A stretch of 64,000 bases of DNA from Trebouxia sp. TZW2008 (lineage: Eukaryota > Chlorophyta > Trebouxiophyceae > Trebouxiales > Trebouxiaceae), in assembly GCA_002118135.1 (NCBI GenBank), contig BDIU01000083.1:105496-169495 (forward strand), written 5' to 3'. The position numbers and the translations under genes are program-made. How positions within the stretch are numbered: position 1 is the first letter of the stretch; each line of letters starts with the position of its first letter. The notes under the pieces were generated by a model. The model made no database searches. It worked only from the letters and a program-made list of their open reading frames with translations, and was not told where the DNA came from. Below, piece by piece: positions 11,101 through 23,714 of this stretch.

Positions 11101-14100
11101 CTAGGGTTTGGGCCAGAGGGTTCTGCCACCCCATAGTCCCCACGTACTGCACGCCTGTTGCGGTCTGCTGCTTCTCGCATCTCATTGTAGATTTGCCTCC
11201 TGGACATGCCAAGGAATGACTGGTAGGTGACGCCAAGTGATACTTTATAACACAAATTAGACACAGGTCAAGGATTTAGAGACGGTCTGAGCATGTGATG
11301 CTGTTGGCGTAGCACTTCATGTTCGAAGTGATGCACGCAAATGCAGCATGATGCTGTCAGTGATGATAGTGATCACAATCGTGAAATTCATGACAACAGC
11401 AGCAATGGTGATGATGGTGATGATGAATTCATGTTGCCCGACTATCAGTACCAACACAGCGGCATGGTGCACAATGCTGACCTTTGCTCAGCTGTAGGGC
11501 CGCCCCCCTGCTGACCCCCCTCCAGACCCATGCCGGGTCTGCCAACTGGCCGTGATTCAGCAGGTCTTGACTCAACTGGCTGACTGTACCTGCGCTCCCC
11601 GCTGGCAGGTCTGCCTGGCAGGGGCCGCGGGGCTGAGGGCCCCGGGGCAGCGGCTACCAGCCCTTGGGAAGGCCTCCTAGCTGCTGCAAAGGCAGATTTG
11701 GTGGCATTTATATTTTCCTCCGGATGGCTATCTGTCATACATGAGCATACAGACATACTGAGCGTGGTTTGACACTACATGCTTACAAGCAGCAAATTCA
11801 AGATGATTATGGCTGAATTGCAGGTCGACTCTTTTGCCGCTTGTCAGCACAGGCATGATGGGATTGCAGTGTCTTGTGAGACGCTGTCAAATGCATGCAA
11901 AGATCGTCGCACAGCCTGTTGCCAGCATCAGGTGCATTCCTGCAGAGTTGCCTTGGTTCTGTGACTACAAAAACAACACTCTTAAAGTGTTGCTTTGTTG
12001 CCACACCAATTTGGTCTGAGCATCATTTTGAAGGGGCCCACAAAGAAGTAGCTTACAAACCTGGGGCGTAGATAGGGGGTGCGTCCAAGGGAGAGGGGTC
12101 AGAAGGGGGGCCTGCCCTCTCCCCCTCAACCTGTCTGCGGTTACGAAAAGCCTCCATCTGGCGCTGCTGCCACTCCTGCTTTGCCGCACGCATGACTTCC
12201 CTATCCTTGTCCCTTTCTGCTTCCTATGAGTACCACAAGAGCATAAGCCATTTAGTGTGACCATGTCCTCCAGATGTGTGTCAGAGCCAATTTGGCTCTG
12301 AGATTCAATGACGAAGAGCTTGCCCTGTTCCTGGCAAGAATGATTCAAGCTGCTTTTATCCACAGCAGAATGTTTTGTTACCAACAAAATGCATCATCAG
12401 TGATATGGTAGACAAAGTTCTGTGCTCAGGCAGAAGCTGATGACTGCCAAGCTACATTCGATGAGCTACGCTGATGCCTATCTTCTTTGTCAATGTATGC
12501 TGCTGCATTGTCAATGAATTGACTGATTGTTGAAGCTATACTAGACTCGCAAAGCTCTGTAGTGACTGGGTCACTTGTTGATTGTGAGCTTGCAACAGAC
12601 GTGGCGCTAGTCATGATCCTCATCAATATAAGTCAAATGATTCAGGTCAGCATGGAACGAAACTGGTCAAAGAAAGTCAATTTGCTGGAGGACATACCTA
12701 GCTGGGCCTGCTGAGCCTGTCTAGCATGCGTTTTGAACAAATGAAGTGATGAATGAATGACCCATGGCTCACCCGACTCTGCCTGTCAGCACGCTTTTGC
12801 TGCATCTCAGCCTCAGCTTGTTGCCTGACTGCTTGTTCAGCTGCCTTGCGCTGCGCTGCCAGCCGTGCAGCACCTTCCATCTCTTGCCTCTTCTTCTGCT
12901 CCTTAGCCAGCTTCAGCCTGGCTTCCTCCAGCTGCTTTGCTTCCTGCCAAGCATACCAACAAAAGTCAGACAAAATGTGCATGTTTAGGAAATGCATGGG
13001 CAGGTCAAGGAGGCTTGCATCAAGATCCATTGTTCAAGCCTTTGTCTGCTTGTTGATAGAATTCAAACAAGCAGACAAAGGTTGCACAATCTCAGTGATA
13101 TTGTAGTGTGGCTGCAGTTTCTGCCCAAACGTACAGGCATCAAACGAAGGTTCACAGTCCTTTACGAGACATGCCAATGAGCAAGCTCAATGACCAAGCG
13201 AGTGTGTAGCTTGCCACACACACCAGAAATACATGATTACACACTAACCATACGCAAAAAGCATGTTGTCATGTAGCAATGGACATTGCAAGTGACGTAC
13301 CAAAGCCAAGCGCTTGCGCTCTTGCTCCAACTGCAACCTCTCCTGCTGACGCTGTGCCTGCTGTGCTAAAAGGGCTTTCTGCCTTTGAACTTGCGCAGCA
13401 TGAGCGTCAGCTACCACCTTAGCTGCTGAGGGGTAATTCCCCTGACCCACTGGCGAAACCCTGCCGCCGATTGGCGATACCCTGCCGCCAGGGGAGATTC
13501 TGCCATCAGCAGAGGGTCTGGGTGATAGCCTATTGGGCCCTGGCAAGGGTCTCGGGGAAACCCTGTCGCCAATTGGGGAAACCCTGCCACCAATTGGAGG
13601 AACCCTGGGGCCGTCATTGGAGGGCCGGGGTGACGCACGGACAGGTGGGCTGGGTTGGGCTGCCCCTGGGGGTCTTGGACTCCATTTGCTGGCTGGTGCC
13701 CTGCAATCATATTCACTAACACTGATGGGCAATTTATGACACATGTGGACGTCGTTAGCAAACGGACGAATGCTTCACCATCCAAACATCGTGTGCTTGA
13801 GACAGCTACACAGCATGGGCATAAGCAGCCGTACTTCATAAGCATTGGCACCCAGGTAGCATCAGACCAGTCAGCTGAGTACTGCTGAAGAAGATGTAAA
13901 ATGCAAGCAGCAAATACGGTGCTGAAGAGCAAGAGTCATTGTTACACTTGACTCACTTGGCAACTGACCTGGGAGCTGCTGAGGCAGGTGGGGATGGCAC
14001 TGGGCGGGCCCGGGGGGCACCCCCTGCTGGCAGCGCAGGGGTCGGCCTTGGACCACCCACTGCGCCAGCTGGCCGAGGTCCCTGCACAACAATTGAGCAT

Positions 14101-17100
14101 GGGTTCACTTGAAAGTTACTCGATGCCACAAGTTTCAATGGTCATGTCTATGGAACTCAAGTCAAGGGTTGCATTTCGCAGTCATTGAACAAATCTATGC
14201 TTGCTGAATGTGTGACTCGACATTGTCTGTACCATCCCCTCATTAGGTCCTCAAGACAGTGATCATCATTGATTGATCAATTGAATTCTTCCTGAAGTTC
14301 TGTGGCGAACAATGTGCTTGCAGACAGCCAACAAGCACATGAGAAAAAGCAAAAGGAATTGAGACTGCTGCATAACGAGCAGTCCAACTGCAGCTTGCTG
14401 GCATCTGCATTGGCATTACATACTGCAGCATTGCTTTGACATTACGGTCACATCTCATTGCAGCCATTATGACAAGACGGCAGTGACTCACCACAGGACC
14501 AGGCTTGCCAGCTGCTGCAGCTGCTGCTGCTGCGCTGGGGAGGGGGGCCTTGCTGACCCCAGCACCCGCCTTGTGGATTACTGTGTGGCTGAACTCGGCT
14601 GCCCTGCAACAAATTTTGTCATGGGTGTGAAAGCCATGACGGCTGACAATGGCTGTTGAGGTGATGATAGGCGACTATACACAGCTTTGCGCAATGCAGG
14701 CTATGTGCCTGGTGGGTGCCAGATAAGAACGCAGAAGGAGGCACATGGAACAGTCATAGCACAATTGAGCAAAAATAAGGCAGATTGGCTCAAGAACAAA
14801 GGGCTGTAGTTGTCACGCAGATTTCACAGCATCATGTATTCAGGACTGCAATTGATGTAACAGCACAGATCTCATTCAAGTGCTGTTAAGAGATGCACAC
14901 AGTGCAGCAGCAGATTTCTGCAGTGTTGTTACCAAGCTTGAGCCAGAATCCGCCAACAGTCGGACTTGCATACAAATGCACTCAAAAAGCAAATACACTT
15001 ATCTCAACGCACCCAAAATCACCTCATCCTCAAACATTCACACAAACATGATTTTGGCCCAAACTATACAAAAGCATAAGGGAAAAGCACTGACCTCACA
15101 GTTGCAGAAAGGAACTTGGCTATGCGCTCCTGCAAGACTGGCAGCTTCAGCACTTCATTCACAGTCGGCCGCCGCTTGGGATCTGTGCGCAGCGTCATGT
15201 CCACCAAGTCTTTCAGACCCTTGGAATATGTTGAGGGAATCGGCAAATAGCTGCCCCGCACTATCTACAGCAGAATAACTGTTATGCAATGCAGAAGAGG
15301 CAGTGTGCTTGTACCAAGCGCTGTCTGCACTCTCTGTGAATTTTATTCACCAGGTTCTGAGCTGCACAGCTGATGGTCAGTACCTACAGCAGCACAAGTC
15401 AGCGCAACGCAATACAATGCAATGCACCAGACCGATGGCAGTATGCTAGTTGCGTTTTCTAGAGTCTGAGCTCCTCACTATCTAAAGCAAAATCAAGTCA
15501 TGCAGCGCAAGACCGGCAACATATTTGTGCCAAGCGCTGCTTGTTGATTGACATTGAATTCTGCTGTATTTGGAAACATCAAGACCTAGTTGATGCTAAG
15601 TGTCCTCAGCAGAGCAGCCATCATGCAAATCAAGCCATGTAGATACACATGGCGCTGCTCAGTGAAAGGCCCATCCTATGCAACACCAGCACATTGCATC
15701 CACGAGCACAAAGGGCCAAATGCTGTCAGCGCTCTATGCAACAATGATGCTTTCATGCTCCTTCATGCCTCTGGTGGCACAGCTCTACTGTTGTATCAAG
15801 CAAGACGTCAACTACAGGTGCTGGTGTATCAAGTGCAGGTAGGTTGTGCTTGTTCAAGCACAAACATCCTGTCTAACATGCAAGTGGAGCAAGGCATCAC
15901 CTTTGTCGCTAGCTGACGCATGTTAGGCGCATCAAAGGGATGTCTCAGGGTTGCCATCTCGTATAGCACACAGCCCAAGGACCACACATCACTCTGCAAT
16001 GCAAGCCAGTATCAACAATGCAAGCACTTTGTGCACACAAATGTGAGCATGGATGCATTTGCAAGCTGCGCCCAAAGGAAGATGTGCTTCATGATATCGG
16101 CCTTTTGTAGCTGAGAATGGGGAGTTCTCATGCATCATGATACAAGCATGTATATAGCAGCCTGGCAAGACTAGGCGTGTGTCATATGCAGACATTGATG
16201 CTGCTCAGCATGATGGTCACTATAATTGTTCACAGACCGCCCCAGCAGGTGCATGCCTGCGGTGCGCACCTTCGCATTGTACCCTCTGTTCTGGCAGATC
16301 TCAGGACTTAGGTAATACGGCGTCCCAACTCCTGTTTTTGCCAGCTGCATGGTGCTGCTCAGAACCTTGGACACACCAAAGTCACCCAACTTGAGCAACC
16401 CACCAGCTGACATGAACACATTCTGAGTCTTGATGTCCCTGCATACAGTCAGCACTACTCAAGCTAGCATCAGGAATCAACACTTGCCATTTGAGTCTGA
16501 TACAGCAGAATGAGGAAAGGGTTTGTAGGTGATTGGACGGTGCAGCCTGCAATATCTGAATCCCAGCATGCATGCATGGATGTCAGATATTGTGTGCCAG
16601 GCAATGTGTGCTGGTGACACGGCTGGCAAGATTCTTGGTCTACTTGGCACAGATTTGAACCACGCTCTGATCATGCCTCTCAGATGACAGGCTGAGAGGC
16701 ACACCATGTGGAGCATTTGGCATTGGCACAATAGCAAGTTCTGCCAGGCCATTTTACCTGTGTAAGATCTTGCGATCATGAACATGCTTCAAGCCCAAAC
16801 ATAATTGCACAAACCAGTCCAGCAACACTGCTTCCGGCAAGGTTGCTCCATTTCTCTTCTTCAAGGCATTTGCCAGATCACCTGCAAATGGATCGTGACA
16901 TCTACTCCAAACTTGAATCCAACATGCATCCAGCTGGTTTGCTGCCTGCATATGTGTAGCTTACCCTCTGAGCAGTAGTCCATCAAAATACACAGCTTTC
17001 CAGCTGTAACAAAAGCCTCCTTGCAGCTGACCACATTCGGGTGATGAAGCGCTTGCAGCACCTGGAACGGTGTGAGCTTGAGAACAATTGCATTAGCAGG

Positions 17101-17304
17101 AGTCGTCAGCGCTCACGGCAGTTTTGGCAGGTCAGCTGATACCTTCGCCTCCTGCTCGGCAGCTTCTCGCTCTGAGCGCTGCATCCTTGATATGTCTATC
17201 TCTTTCAAAACAAACTTCAAGCCATCAGCTTTGCAAGTGACAAGGTACGCAGCTCCAAAGCTGCCCTTGCCAAGCATCTGGCCTTTGATGTATCGGTCCG
17301 CCAT
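8107..17304 (-). CDS. NIMA-related protein kinase, NEK1-like
   Basis: Ser/Thr kinase of the NEK family, linked to cilia and cell-cycle control. Seventeen exons give 1129 aa: 17304-17143, 17061-16965, 16881-16758, 16438-16270, 15993-15901, 15264-15095, 14603-14492, 14081-13969, 13700-13301, 12943-12773, 12223-12061, 11683-11482, 11199-10960, 10550-9728, 9432-9376, 8765-8632, 8266-8107. Kinase domain about residues 5-270: glycine loop GKGSFG 12-17, Lys34, HRDIKTQN 127-134, DFG 147-149, SPE 172-174, SDVWSLGC 185-192. Then a Pro/Arg-rich region with GGRVSPI and RPPSRP repeats, coiled coils ([20 protein letters not shown]), and a NEK1-like C-terminus ([38 protein letters not shown]). The intron after 10960 must use a GC donor (ag|gcaagt) to keep frame. 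The ATG precedes [10 protein letters not shown]. Confidence 0.93.
8868..9046 (-). pseudogene. Two decayed copies of NEK exon 16 start
   Basis: Bases 8868-8944 closely repeat the first about 77 bp of exon 8765-8632, including acceptor TGCAG and the frame for [20 protein letters not shown], but no GT donor follows, so this is not a complete exon. A shorter, more decayed copy lies at 9001-9046. Both are 5' of the functional exon. Confidence 0.85.
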
Positions 17305-18647
17305 TGGGAGAGACGCACGACCTTCTCCGGCTGTACCGCTACACGTCAGACTCACATTGCCGTGCGTGAGCTGTTGGCAGCGACATCTGCCCCAGCCAAT
17401 CCGGCAGAGATAGCATGCGACCCTCGACTTCCGCAGAGCAGGGGATATAAACGGACTCTTAGTCACAACGGGGCAATTGACACACAGTGTATAATCTCTC
17501 AGCACAGCATCGCATTTTCACCACCCGGGACGTCAGGTTCATCGACCACGCATACGAAGCTGCCTACATGCTTTGAGCCAATGATATCCTCAACAATTTC
17601 AGCAGTTGCAAATTAAATCGAAAGACATTAAGTGATTCAAGCAATCCTTATAACTAATTCAAATCGAAAGACATTCAGTAACTGAAGCAACCCTTGTAAA
17701 TACATCGCATCTGTCTGAAACTGACTCCTATTGACTTCAATCAAGTTCAAAGAGAATGCACAGCTCAGAGCAGAATTGCCAAGCTGTCATTGACCAGCTT
17801 TTGCCTGACAGAATCAAGGTTGCTGCAAAACGACTTTGTGTTTTGTGAAATACAGCAGGAGAACCAACAGCCAAGGCGAGGTGATGGGACACAGCCTGGG
17901 CTTCACCTCAAAGAATTTCCTGATGTGGCAATGTCTGCAACAGCCTGGGCCAAAGCCATCAGTCTGAAGCTCCATCTGCACACAGCAGACAGCGAGTGAA
18001 CAACGAGGAAGCATGTTGACAGAGGTCAGCCCCAGCAATGCCCGCATTATACTACGCACTCAAATTGCTTGCAACAAGGTCATTCAGCCTTGAATATCTT
18101 CTCACGCATATATGTATTGGACCAAAGCTTAGTCATGAGCTGCACAGTGACGACAGGCACTTTTGTCTGACGTCAGCACGGCAGTCTGAAAGCACAGAAG
18201 CCTGAGAAAGCGCAATCTAGTGTGTACACCCCACCAATCCAGCAATGCACTACATTTCAAATTCTGTACTGGTGTATTGCTGCGTAAAGTATTGCGGAAC
18301 ATAATTTGTATGCAAAAGCAGTATGCTTACATAGCTAGTCGGCCATGCTTGACATGTTGGCATGTCCTTGCAGGCAACACTGAGTGCTTGTCTGGCAAGT
18401 CAGCTGTCATGCACATTACAATGAATGACATGAGGATGCTTAGGGATCGACATCATTGCTCACATGTGCAGTTAGGCTTGATGTGCTGCTGTAGCTTATC
18501 ACACCACAGCCAACCATCATTGCGGTGATCTCAGCAGACTAACCTCTGTCCTGCGCCAGGCCATTCACGCATGTCTGTCCACGACACTGATGCTGGTCGC
18601 CTGAAGCAAGCCTTCCTGTGCTTATTTGCCTGGACGCCTTGGCAAGC
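17305..18647. other. Intergenic region upstream of NEK
   Basis: No gene recognised. It should contain the NEK promoter near 17305-17600 and the 5' end region of its transcript. A 46 bp unit beginning aaatcgaaagacatt is repeated twice at 17615-17706 with moderate divergence. Open frames here show no family resemblance. Confidence 0.5.
17615..17706. repeat. 46 bp unit repeated twice
   Basis: Two imperfect head-to-tail copies beginning aaatcgaaagacatt, in AT-rich intergenic DNA. No function inferred. Confidence 0.7.
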
Positions 18648-19925
18648 CTAGCGGCCCTTGCAACTTGGCTTCCGTCCAGGCTGGATTTGCTGTGCAGTCT
18701 CACCAGCGCCATTGACAGAGCCAAGGTCCTGTGCAGAAAGGCCAACAGCAGCAGCCCATGCAGGCACAGCATCAGTAGAGTCTCCAATGTTGGCCAGAGC
18801 TTGTAGCTGCTGCTCGCTCAAGTCATCCTGTGAGTCCAAACTCTGCAAGACTTGCTTTGGGTCTGGTCTTGCTGCTGTTGGTGTTCCAGTCTCTCCGTCA
18901 TCAGATGCACTGGCCTCATGGTAGGACTCATGCCTTGGTGGCAGGCATGCTGAGTTTGGCTGCCTCTGCTGACCACGGCGCTCTTTTTGCGGCTGGTTCT
19001 GCTGATGCTCTTGTGCATTTTGCTGCAGCTGCTTATCAAGATCAGCCCTTAGGCTGGCTGTTGCTGTCAGAAAGTTACTGAGATTTTCTTCACTGTACAA
19101 ATCATTGCTGGCATCAGGACTGCCGCGTGCATGTGACAAGTTGGCTAGAGCTTCCAGCTGTTGCTGATTCAGCTCTACATCTGGGTCAAAGTCTGGCACA
19201 GCTTGTCCATCAAGTGTCATGTGTGACATTCCTTTACGTTTGGCCGACAGTGCTTGCAGCTTGGCAAATCTGCCTTCAAGCTCAGGCATTGATGGCAGCT
19301 GCTGGTCACGGCCCCTCAGGGTGTCAAGCCGTTTGTGTAGGTCTGCTAGGTCAGGAATGGCAGGCTTGGCGCCTTTCAAAGCATCAAATCTGTCATCAAG
19401 GGTGCTTGCAGTGTCAGCACGGCTGTTCTTCTGGGGAGCTTGATCTTTGAGCGCTGTCAGACGAGCAAACAACTCCTCTTCGGACTCAGTTGCGTGGTCT
19501 GAGTTGCTTACAGACTGGCTTGTCTTTGCAAGACTGGGCAGATCTGCTGTGCTGGGCAGTTCTATTGCAGCTGTTTCATCTTGTGCATCCCCCTGTGAGA
19601 GTTTTATGTGTGCGCCCAGCAAAGCAGCTGTGAAATCAGCTGTGTCGTTGGAATGCTGCTTAGTAAGGGGTGAAGTTGCTGGCTGATCAGGCAAATATGT
19701 CCCTTGCCAAGCTTCATCTTCTGTAAAGTTCTCAGCGCCTGGCTGACCTAATTTGAATAGCATTGCTGTGATTTCATCATATGAATGATCATCTGCAGTT
19801 GAAAGCTTGCTGTCAGCAATGGCATATGGACTGAACAACAGCAATACAGTGCAGAACCCCCACAAACTTGGTGGGGAGCACATCCGCTCATGATTGTGTA
19901 GGAATGCACCTGTTTCTTGCGTCAT
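18648..19925 (-). CDS. Uncharacterised acidic protein with ANCHR-like RLxxLK repeats
   Basis: A long single open frame of 425 aa from the ATG at 19925 (411 aa from a second ATG at 19883). It carries short repeated helices: LFARLTALKD, LDDRFDALKG, LHKRLDTLRG and LEGRFAKLQA. These resemble the MIM-like RLxxLK repeats of ANCHR/ZFYVE19, an ESCRT-linked abscission regulator. No FYVE finger is visible here. Two later repeats read LNQQQLEALANL and LSEQQLQALANI, and the middle is Gln-rich. The first residues from 19883 (CSPPSLWGFCTVLLLFSPYA) look like a signal peptide or anchor, which fits poorly with an ESCRT role, so the true start may lie in or after this stretch, for example behind the acceptor ttgctgacag. 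A gtgagt site upstream suggests a 5' leader intron. Function is inference only. Confidence 0.6.
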   Translation of the reverse strand: MTQETGAFLHNHERMCSPPSLWGFCTVLLLFSPYAIADSKLSTADDHSYDEITAMLFKLGQPGAENFTEDEAWQGTYLPDQPATSPLTKQHSNDTADFTAALLGAHIKLSQGDAQDETAAIELPSTADLPSLAKTSQSVSNSDHATESEEELFARLTALKDQAPQKNSRADTASTLDDRFDALKGAKPAIPDLADLHKRLDTLRGRDQQLPSMPELEGRFAKLQALSAKRKGMSHMTLDGQAVPDFDPDVELNQQQLEALANLSHARGSPDASNDLYSEENLSNFLTATASLRADLDKQLQQNAQEHQQNQPQKERRGQQRQPNSACLPPRHESYHEASASDDGETGTPTAARPDPKQVLQSLDSQDDLSEQQLQALANIGDSTDAVPAWAAAVGLSAQDLGSVNGAGETAQQIQPGRKPSCKGR

Positions 19926-20459
19926 TTCCAGCTTCCTCGGGTCAAAACTCACTTTGGAAGCAGTGCTTTTGCAACCTCTTGGAGACAACAGCCCCTACGA
20001 GTTCTGTCTATAAGGCGCAACGTGTGCGAAAGCGTGTACTTCGGGCGACCTCTAAGTTTTTCGTGGCAACGCAAAAACTAGACCAACAATGAATATCAAA
20101 GAAGCTATGCCATCAGGTCTCCATCACGGCCTTCATGTAAGTCTACTTCACCTGCTATCGGGGACGCATCAAACTGCCTGAAATCTGCTGCAATCGGAGA
20201 CAGTATCCAAGCATTCAGCATGAATGTGCGATCAGAGTCTTTGCAAGCTCAGCAGTGGCATCAGCACTTTGGCCAAATTTCGAACAACCTTTCCGAGACA
20301 AAAAAAGTTTAACTCAATCGCAATTGTTGACAGCCGCGGGCCGTGAACTCCACCTAGCGCTCCGTGCCGTACGCTGGCACTGCTTGAGCAATTTCGGGGT
20401 TAGCCGAAGCGCTCTGTTTGTCAGTAACGGCTGAGAGCGATTTTAGCACACACATCGAG
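19926..20459. promoter_or_regulatory. Divergent intergenic region, likely bidirectional promoter
   Basis: 534 bp separates the minus-strand ANCHR-like gene from SCAMP on the plus strand. Such spacing fits a shared promoter region, but no specific element was recognised. Confidence 0.4.
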
Positions 20460-23400
20460 ATGCTGGGCAATCCGAACGCAGACAACCCGTTCGCCACATC
20501 CGACCCCTTCGGCCCTTCACGAGCCGAACCCGTGCATGATGACTTCGACAACGTAGACATTGGCAACAACGCTCACCAACAGACGAGCAGTGGTCTGTAT
20601 GGCGGTCCAGGTCAGTTCGTGCTGAACCGGCATGTTGCAAATGTGCGCTGTGTCAGATCGAGCGGCTTGCACGACTGGAAGCTGCTTGCGGATGTTGAGC
20701 CTCGGCGCTGTGCGTGACAAACTTGTACCAAACAGCGATCGCTACCGCTGACGACGCTGCTCGTGCTTGCAGATCTCACGGACAATTATGTGCCGGCGGT
20801 GCCAAAAGCCGGCAAGGTATGTCTTGCACAGTCGTTTCCTACCCAGGCTGAGTTTTGTGTCATCACCTAACCTTCAATAAGCTTTTGTATGCGCAGACAA
20901 AGGCAAACAGGTCAACCAAAGACCTAGACAGGCGCGAGAAGGAGCTTGACAAGCGAGAGAAGGCGATAGCAGCTAGGGAAGCAAAGCTTACAAACAGCAG
21001 GGGTGCCTCTCAAGGCACAGACATAAGTGTGAGTGTGCAAAGCATTGCGCCAAGCCATATCTCATACATCTGCAGCGACAGCACATTGAAGCCTTGCACC
21101 ACTCATCATATTACATGACCATATTGATGCAAACGACGCAGGGCAGGAGGCTGGCATGCATTGTGCACATTTCATTTTCAAATTTGATCACAGCAGCTTT
21201 CGTCAGTGGCAGAAATGACATGCGCATTATTCGCGGCAAAGTGCTACAGCTCTGCAGTAGATGCGCTCAGCATTCCAAGCATATAAGTCCTGTCTGACAT
21301 ATTGCAGAGGAAAAATTGGCCCAGATGCAGACCATTGGTGCGACATAGCATATCAGAAGACGTCCCTCCTGGCAGGCAGCGACTTGTGCGCCTGGGTTAC
21401 TTGGCATGGCTTCTGATGTTTGTTGGTTTCTGCTGGAACTGGCTGGTTGTCCTGATCATGTAGGCTTCGCCAGCATTCCTCTTCTACCTGCACCATGATG
21501 TCATGTACAACAACAGCGTGTTGGTTTCACTTGCATCGCACAACTTGGCATGTGCTGCCAATCTTGCTGCTTTCAACATATTTGCGCCTCCATGCGCATA
21601 CCAAAAGCCCCAGATGCCTGCCGTCTGCAGTTGCATGGCTGCAGAGCAAAAAAGAAGTCTACGCCGTTAGGCGTCATAGCGGGAACCTCTGTCTAAAGAG
21701 GCAGCCCGAGAAGCAGACCTTTAGGCTGCAGCTGCAATTTCAGTCACATGTGCGCCTAGTTTGTGAGCTGATCATGCACAACGACCCACTCTGGATTCTT
21801 ACAATGTTTTGCGTGCATCTGTTTAGGTAGGTGACATCTCACACCCATTGAACTGCCTTGTCTTTGCAGGTTCTGTGACACGCACAAGAAGTTGTCTGAC
21901 TGGCTGTTTGCCTCCCTGATCTGTGGCTTTGGTTTGCCCCTGTCCTTCCTCCTATGGTACTTCAACTTGTACAAGGGCGCCATCAGGGACACCAGCTTCA
22001 GGTGAGTCATACATGGCCTGCAAAGAAGTCAGTGTACACTTGCCTGATGACGTTGAGCTACAATGTAACGGATGCATGAAAAAGACATGCGCAATATACA
22101 TGTTGCATTTGTGCCTGGCACCCAATCATGAGCATGTCAATCTGTCCAGAACAGCAAAAAAAATAGCTCGTGCTTTGTGCAGAGGAGCGGTCTGTTCCAG
22201 TTATCTGGTATCGACACCCTGTAGTGTTCTGTTGCTGAAGTTATACATCACAAAGCACTAGTGGCGCAGCAATGGTGCTGCTGAGCATTGTCTTGGTGGT
22301 GCGCTGTGATGCGACGCAACTCTCTGCTGTGCTCAGGTGGTGGTGGTACTTCCTGTGGGCAGCCCTACAGCCCATCCTATGTGGCTGGATTGCCATTGCT
22401 CCTCCTGTTGTGGGCAACTGGTGCGCTGGTGGCTTCACCATGATCAACCAGTTCAGAGATGGCCATGGTAACCTTCATACCTCCCTGTGAATATGACACA
22501 CCCTTTGTCACCACATGTTGGCAAATGCAGAGCCATTCTTTTTTGACCATTGCACACATGAAAGACTGTCATTTAGGCAACATATACTTGCATTTTGGAC
22601 AACATCTGCTGCTGCTGTGCTGATTGTCCCCTTCCGTCTACTGTCAAAATGCCATGACACCCTGTGCACACCACAGCTTTGCTTGCTGTCAAAACAATGT
22701 GCTGTGAAAAGTGTACCTGCGTCGTCAGGCTCACTTTTGCTCTGCATTCTGCGCTAATGCCATGATCAAGCTGTACGTCGGGTATGGCTAATGTTGGTTT
22801 TACATACAGGTGCTGGGTACACGTTTGGCATCTTCTGCGTCATCAATCTGGTCATTTGGGCCCTTGCTGGTTTCATGGGTGTGACAGCAACCAGCCTGGC
22901 CATGAAGACTTTCAGGTCAGACATGCTTTTTATGCATCGATAATCTGATTATCTTGAGTTTTGATGAAACATTCATTTATTATAACTGTCGTGATAAATG
23001 GTTTGACATAAGACCCACACAATCCATGTCTGCTAAATTGTGTGCTTCATCAGGAAGGTCTCCCTTGTTTGTTTTGTGTTTGAAGCACCAGGTCCTCTGT
23101 TCATCATGGATTTGACAACTTTGTACAACAAGTGGGTCATCCTATGGCATTTGTTGGTCCCGCCTGATGTGGACATTCCACAGATTCTGTAGATGTCAAG
23201 TCACAAATGACTACCAAGCATGCATGTGTCATTTGCCTCTGGCACAAGACACAGACAGGGCAGCACTTATCGCTCTGTGTATGTTGCTCAGCTTGTGAAG
23301 GCATTAGACGAAGGTGCTCTAGCTGGCACCTGCTTCTTAGCAAAATCTGCTGTGGTTGCCTTTACTTTTCACCTTTGTGTGCGTCTTGCTGCAGAGGGAC

Positions 23401-23461
23401 TAACCAAAACATGGGAGGTGACGTACAGATGGCCCCGCCTCCACCCAGATTTGAGGTGTGA
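20460..23461 (+). CDS. SCAMP: Secretory carrier-associated membrane protein (SCAMP)
   Basis: Four-pass membrane protein of post-Golgi and endocytic vesicles. Eight exons, 304 aa, all in phase: 20460-20610, 20773-20816, 20897-21028, 21308-21459, 21870-22001, 22337-22467, 22810-22915, 23395-23461. The N-terminus has NPF (residues 9-11) and DPF endocytic motifs, then a short charged coiled coil (KDLDRREKELDKREKAIAAR). The family core follows: KNWPRC, TM1 (YLAWLLMFVGFCWNWLVVLI), TM2 with GLPLSFLLWYFNLYKGAI, TM3 with PILCGWIAIAPPVV, and TM4 (GIFCVINLVIWALAGFMG). The tail RGTNQNMGGDVQMAP ends at TGA 23459-23461. The start is the ATG of the LGNPNADNPF leader. Length fits the family (about 260-340 aa). 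Confidence 0.93.
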
Positions 23462-23490
23462 TCAGGGATAAATCCAAGAAAATCCTAAAC

Positions 23491-23714
23491 AGAGTTCATG
23501 TTCAAGCAACCAGGTTTGTGTCAAGCAGGGCCTAGAAAGATGGCTCGTCGTGTGCTCATTATAGATTCAAAACATGGAGGAGTCTTGTATGTCAGAGGCA
23601 AACTTTGAAGAGAGTTCATGACGGTTCGTCTCAGTGCAGTCTAGAAAGGTGGCTTGTAGAGTGCTCATTGTAGCTTAAAGACAAGGAGGAATCTTGTGTC
23701 TCAGAGGCAAACAC
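23491..23714. repeat. About 120 bp tandem duplication after SCAMP
   Basis: Two imperfect head-to-tail copies, each starting agagttcatg and ending tcagaggcaaac, just past the SCAMP stop and probably within or next to its 3' UTR. Confidence 0.8.
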
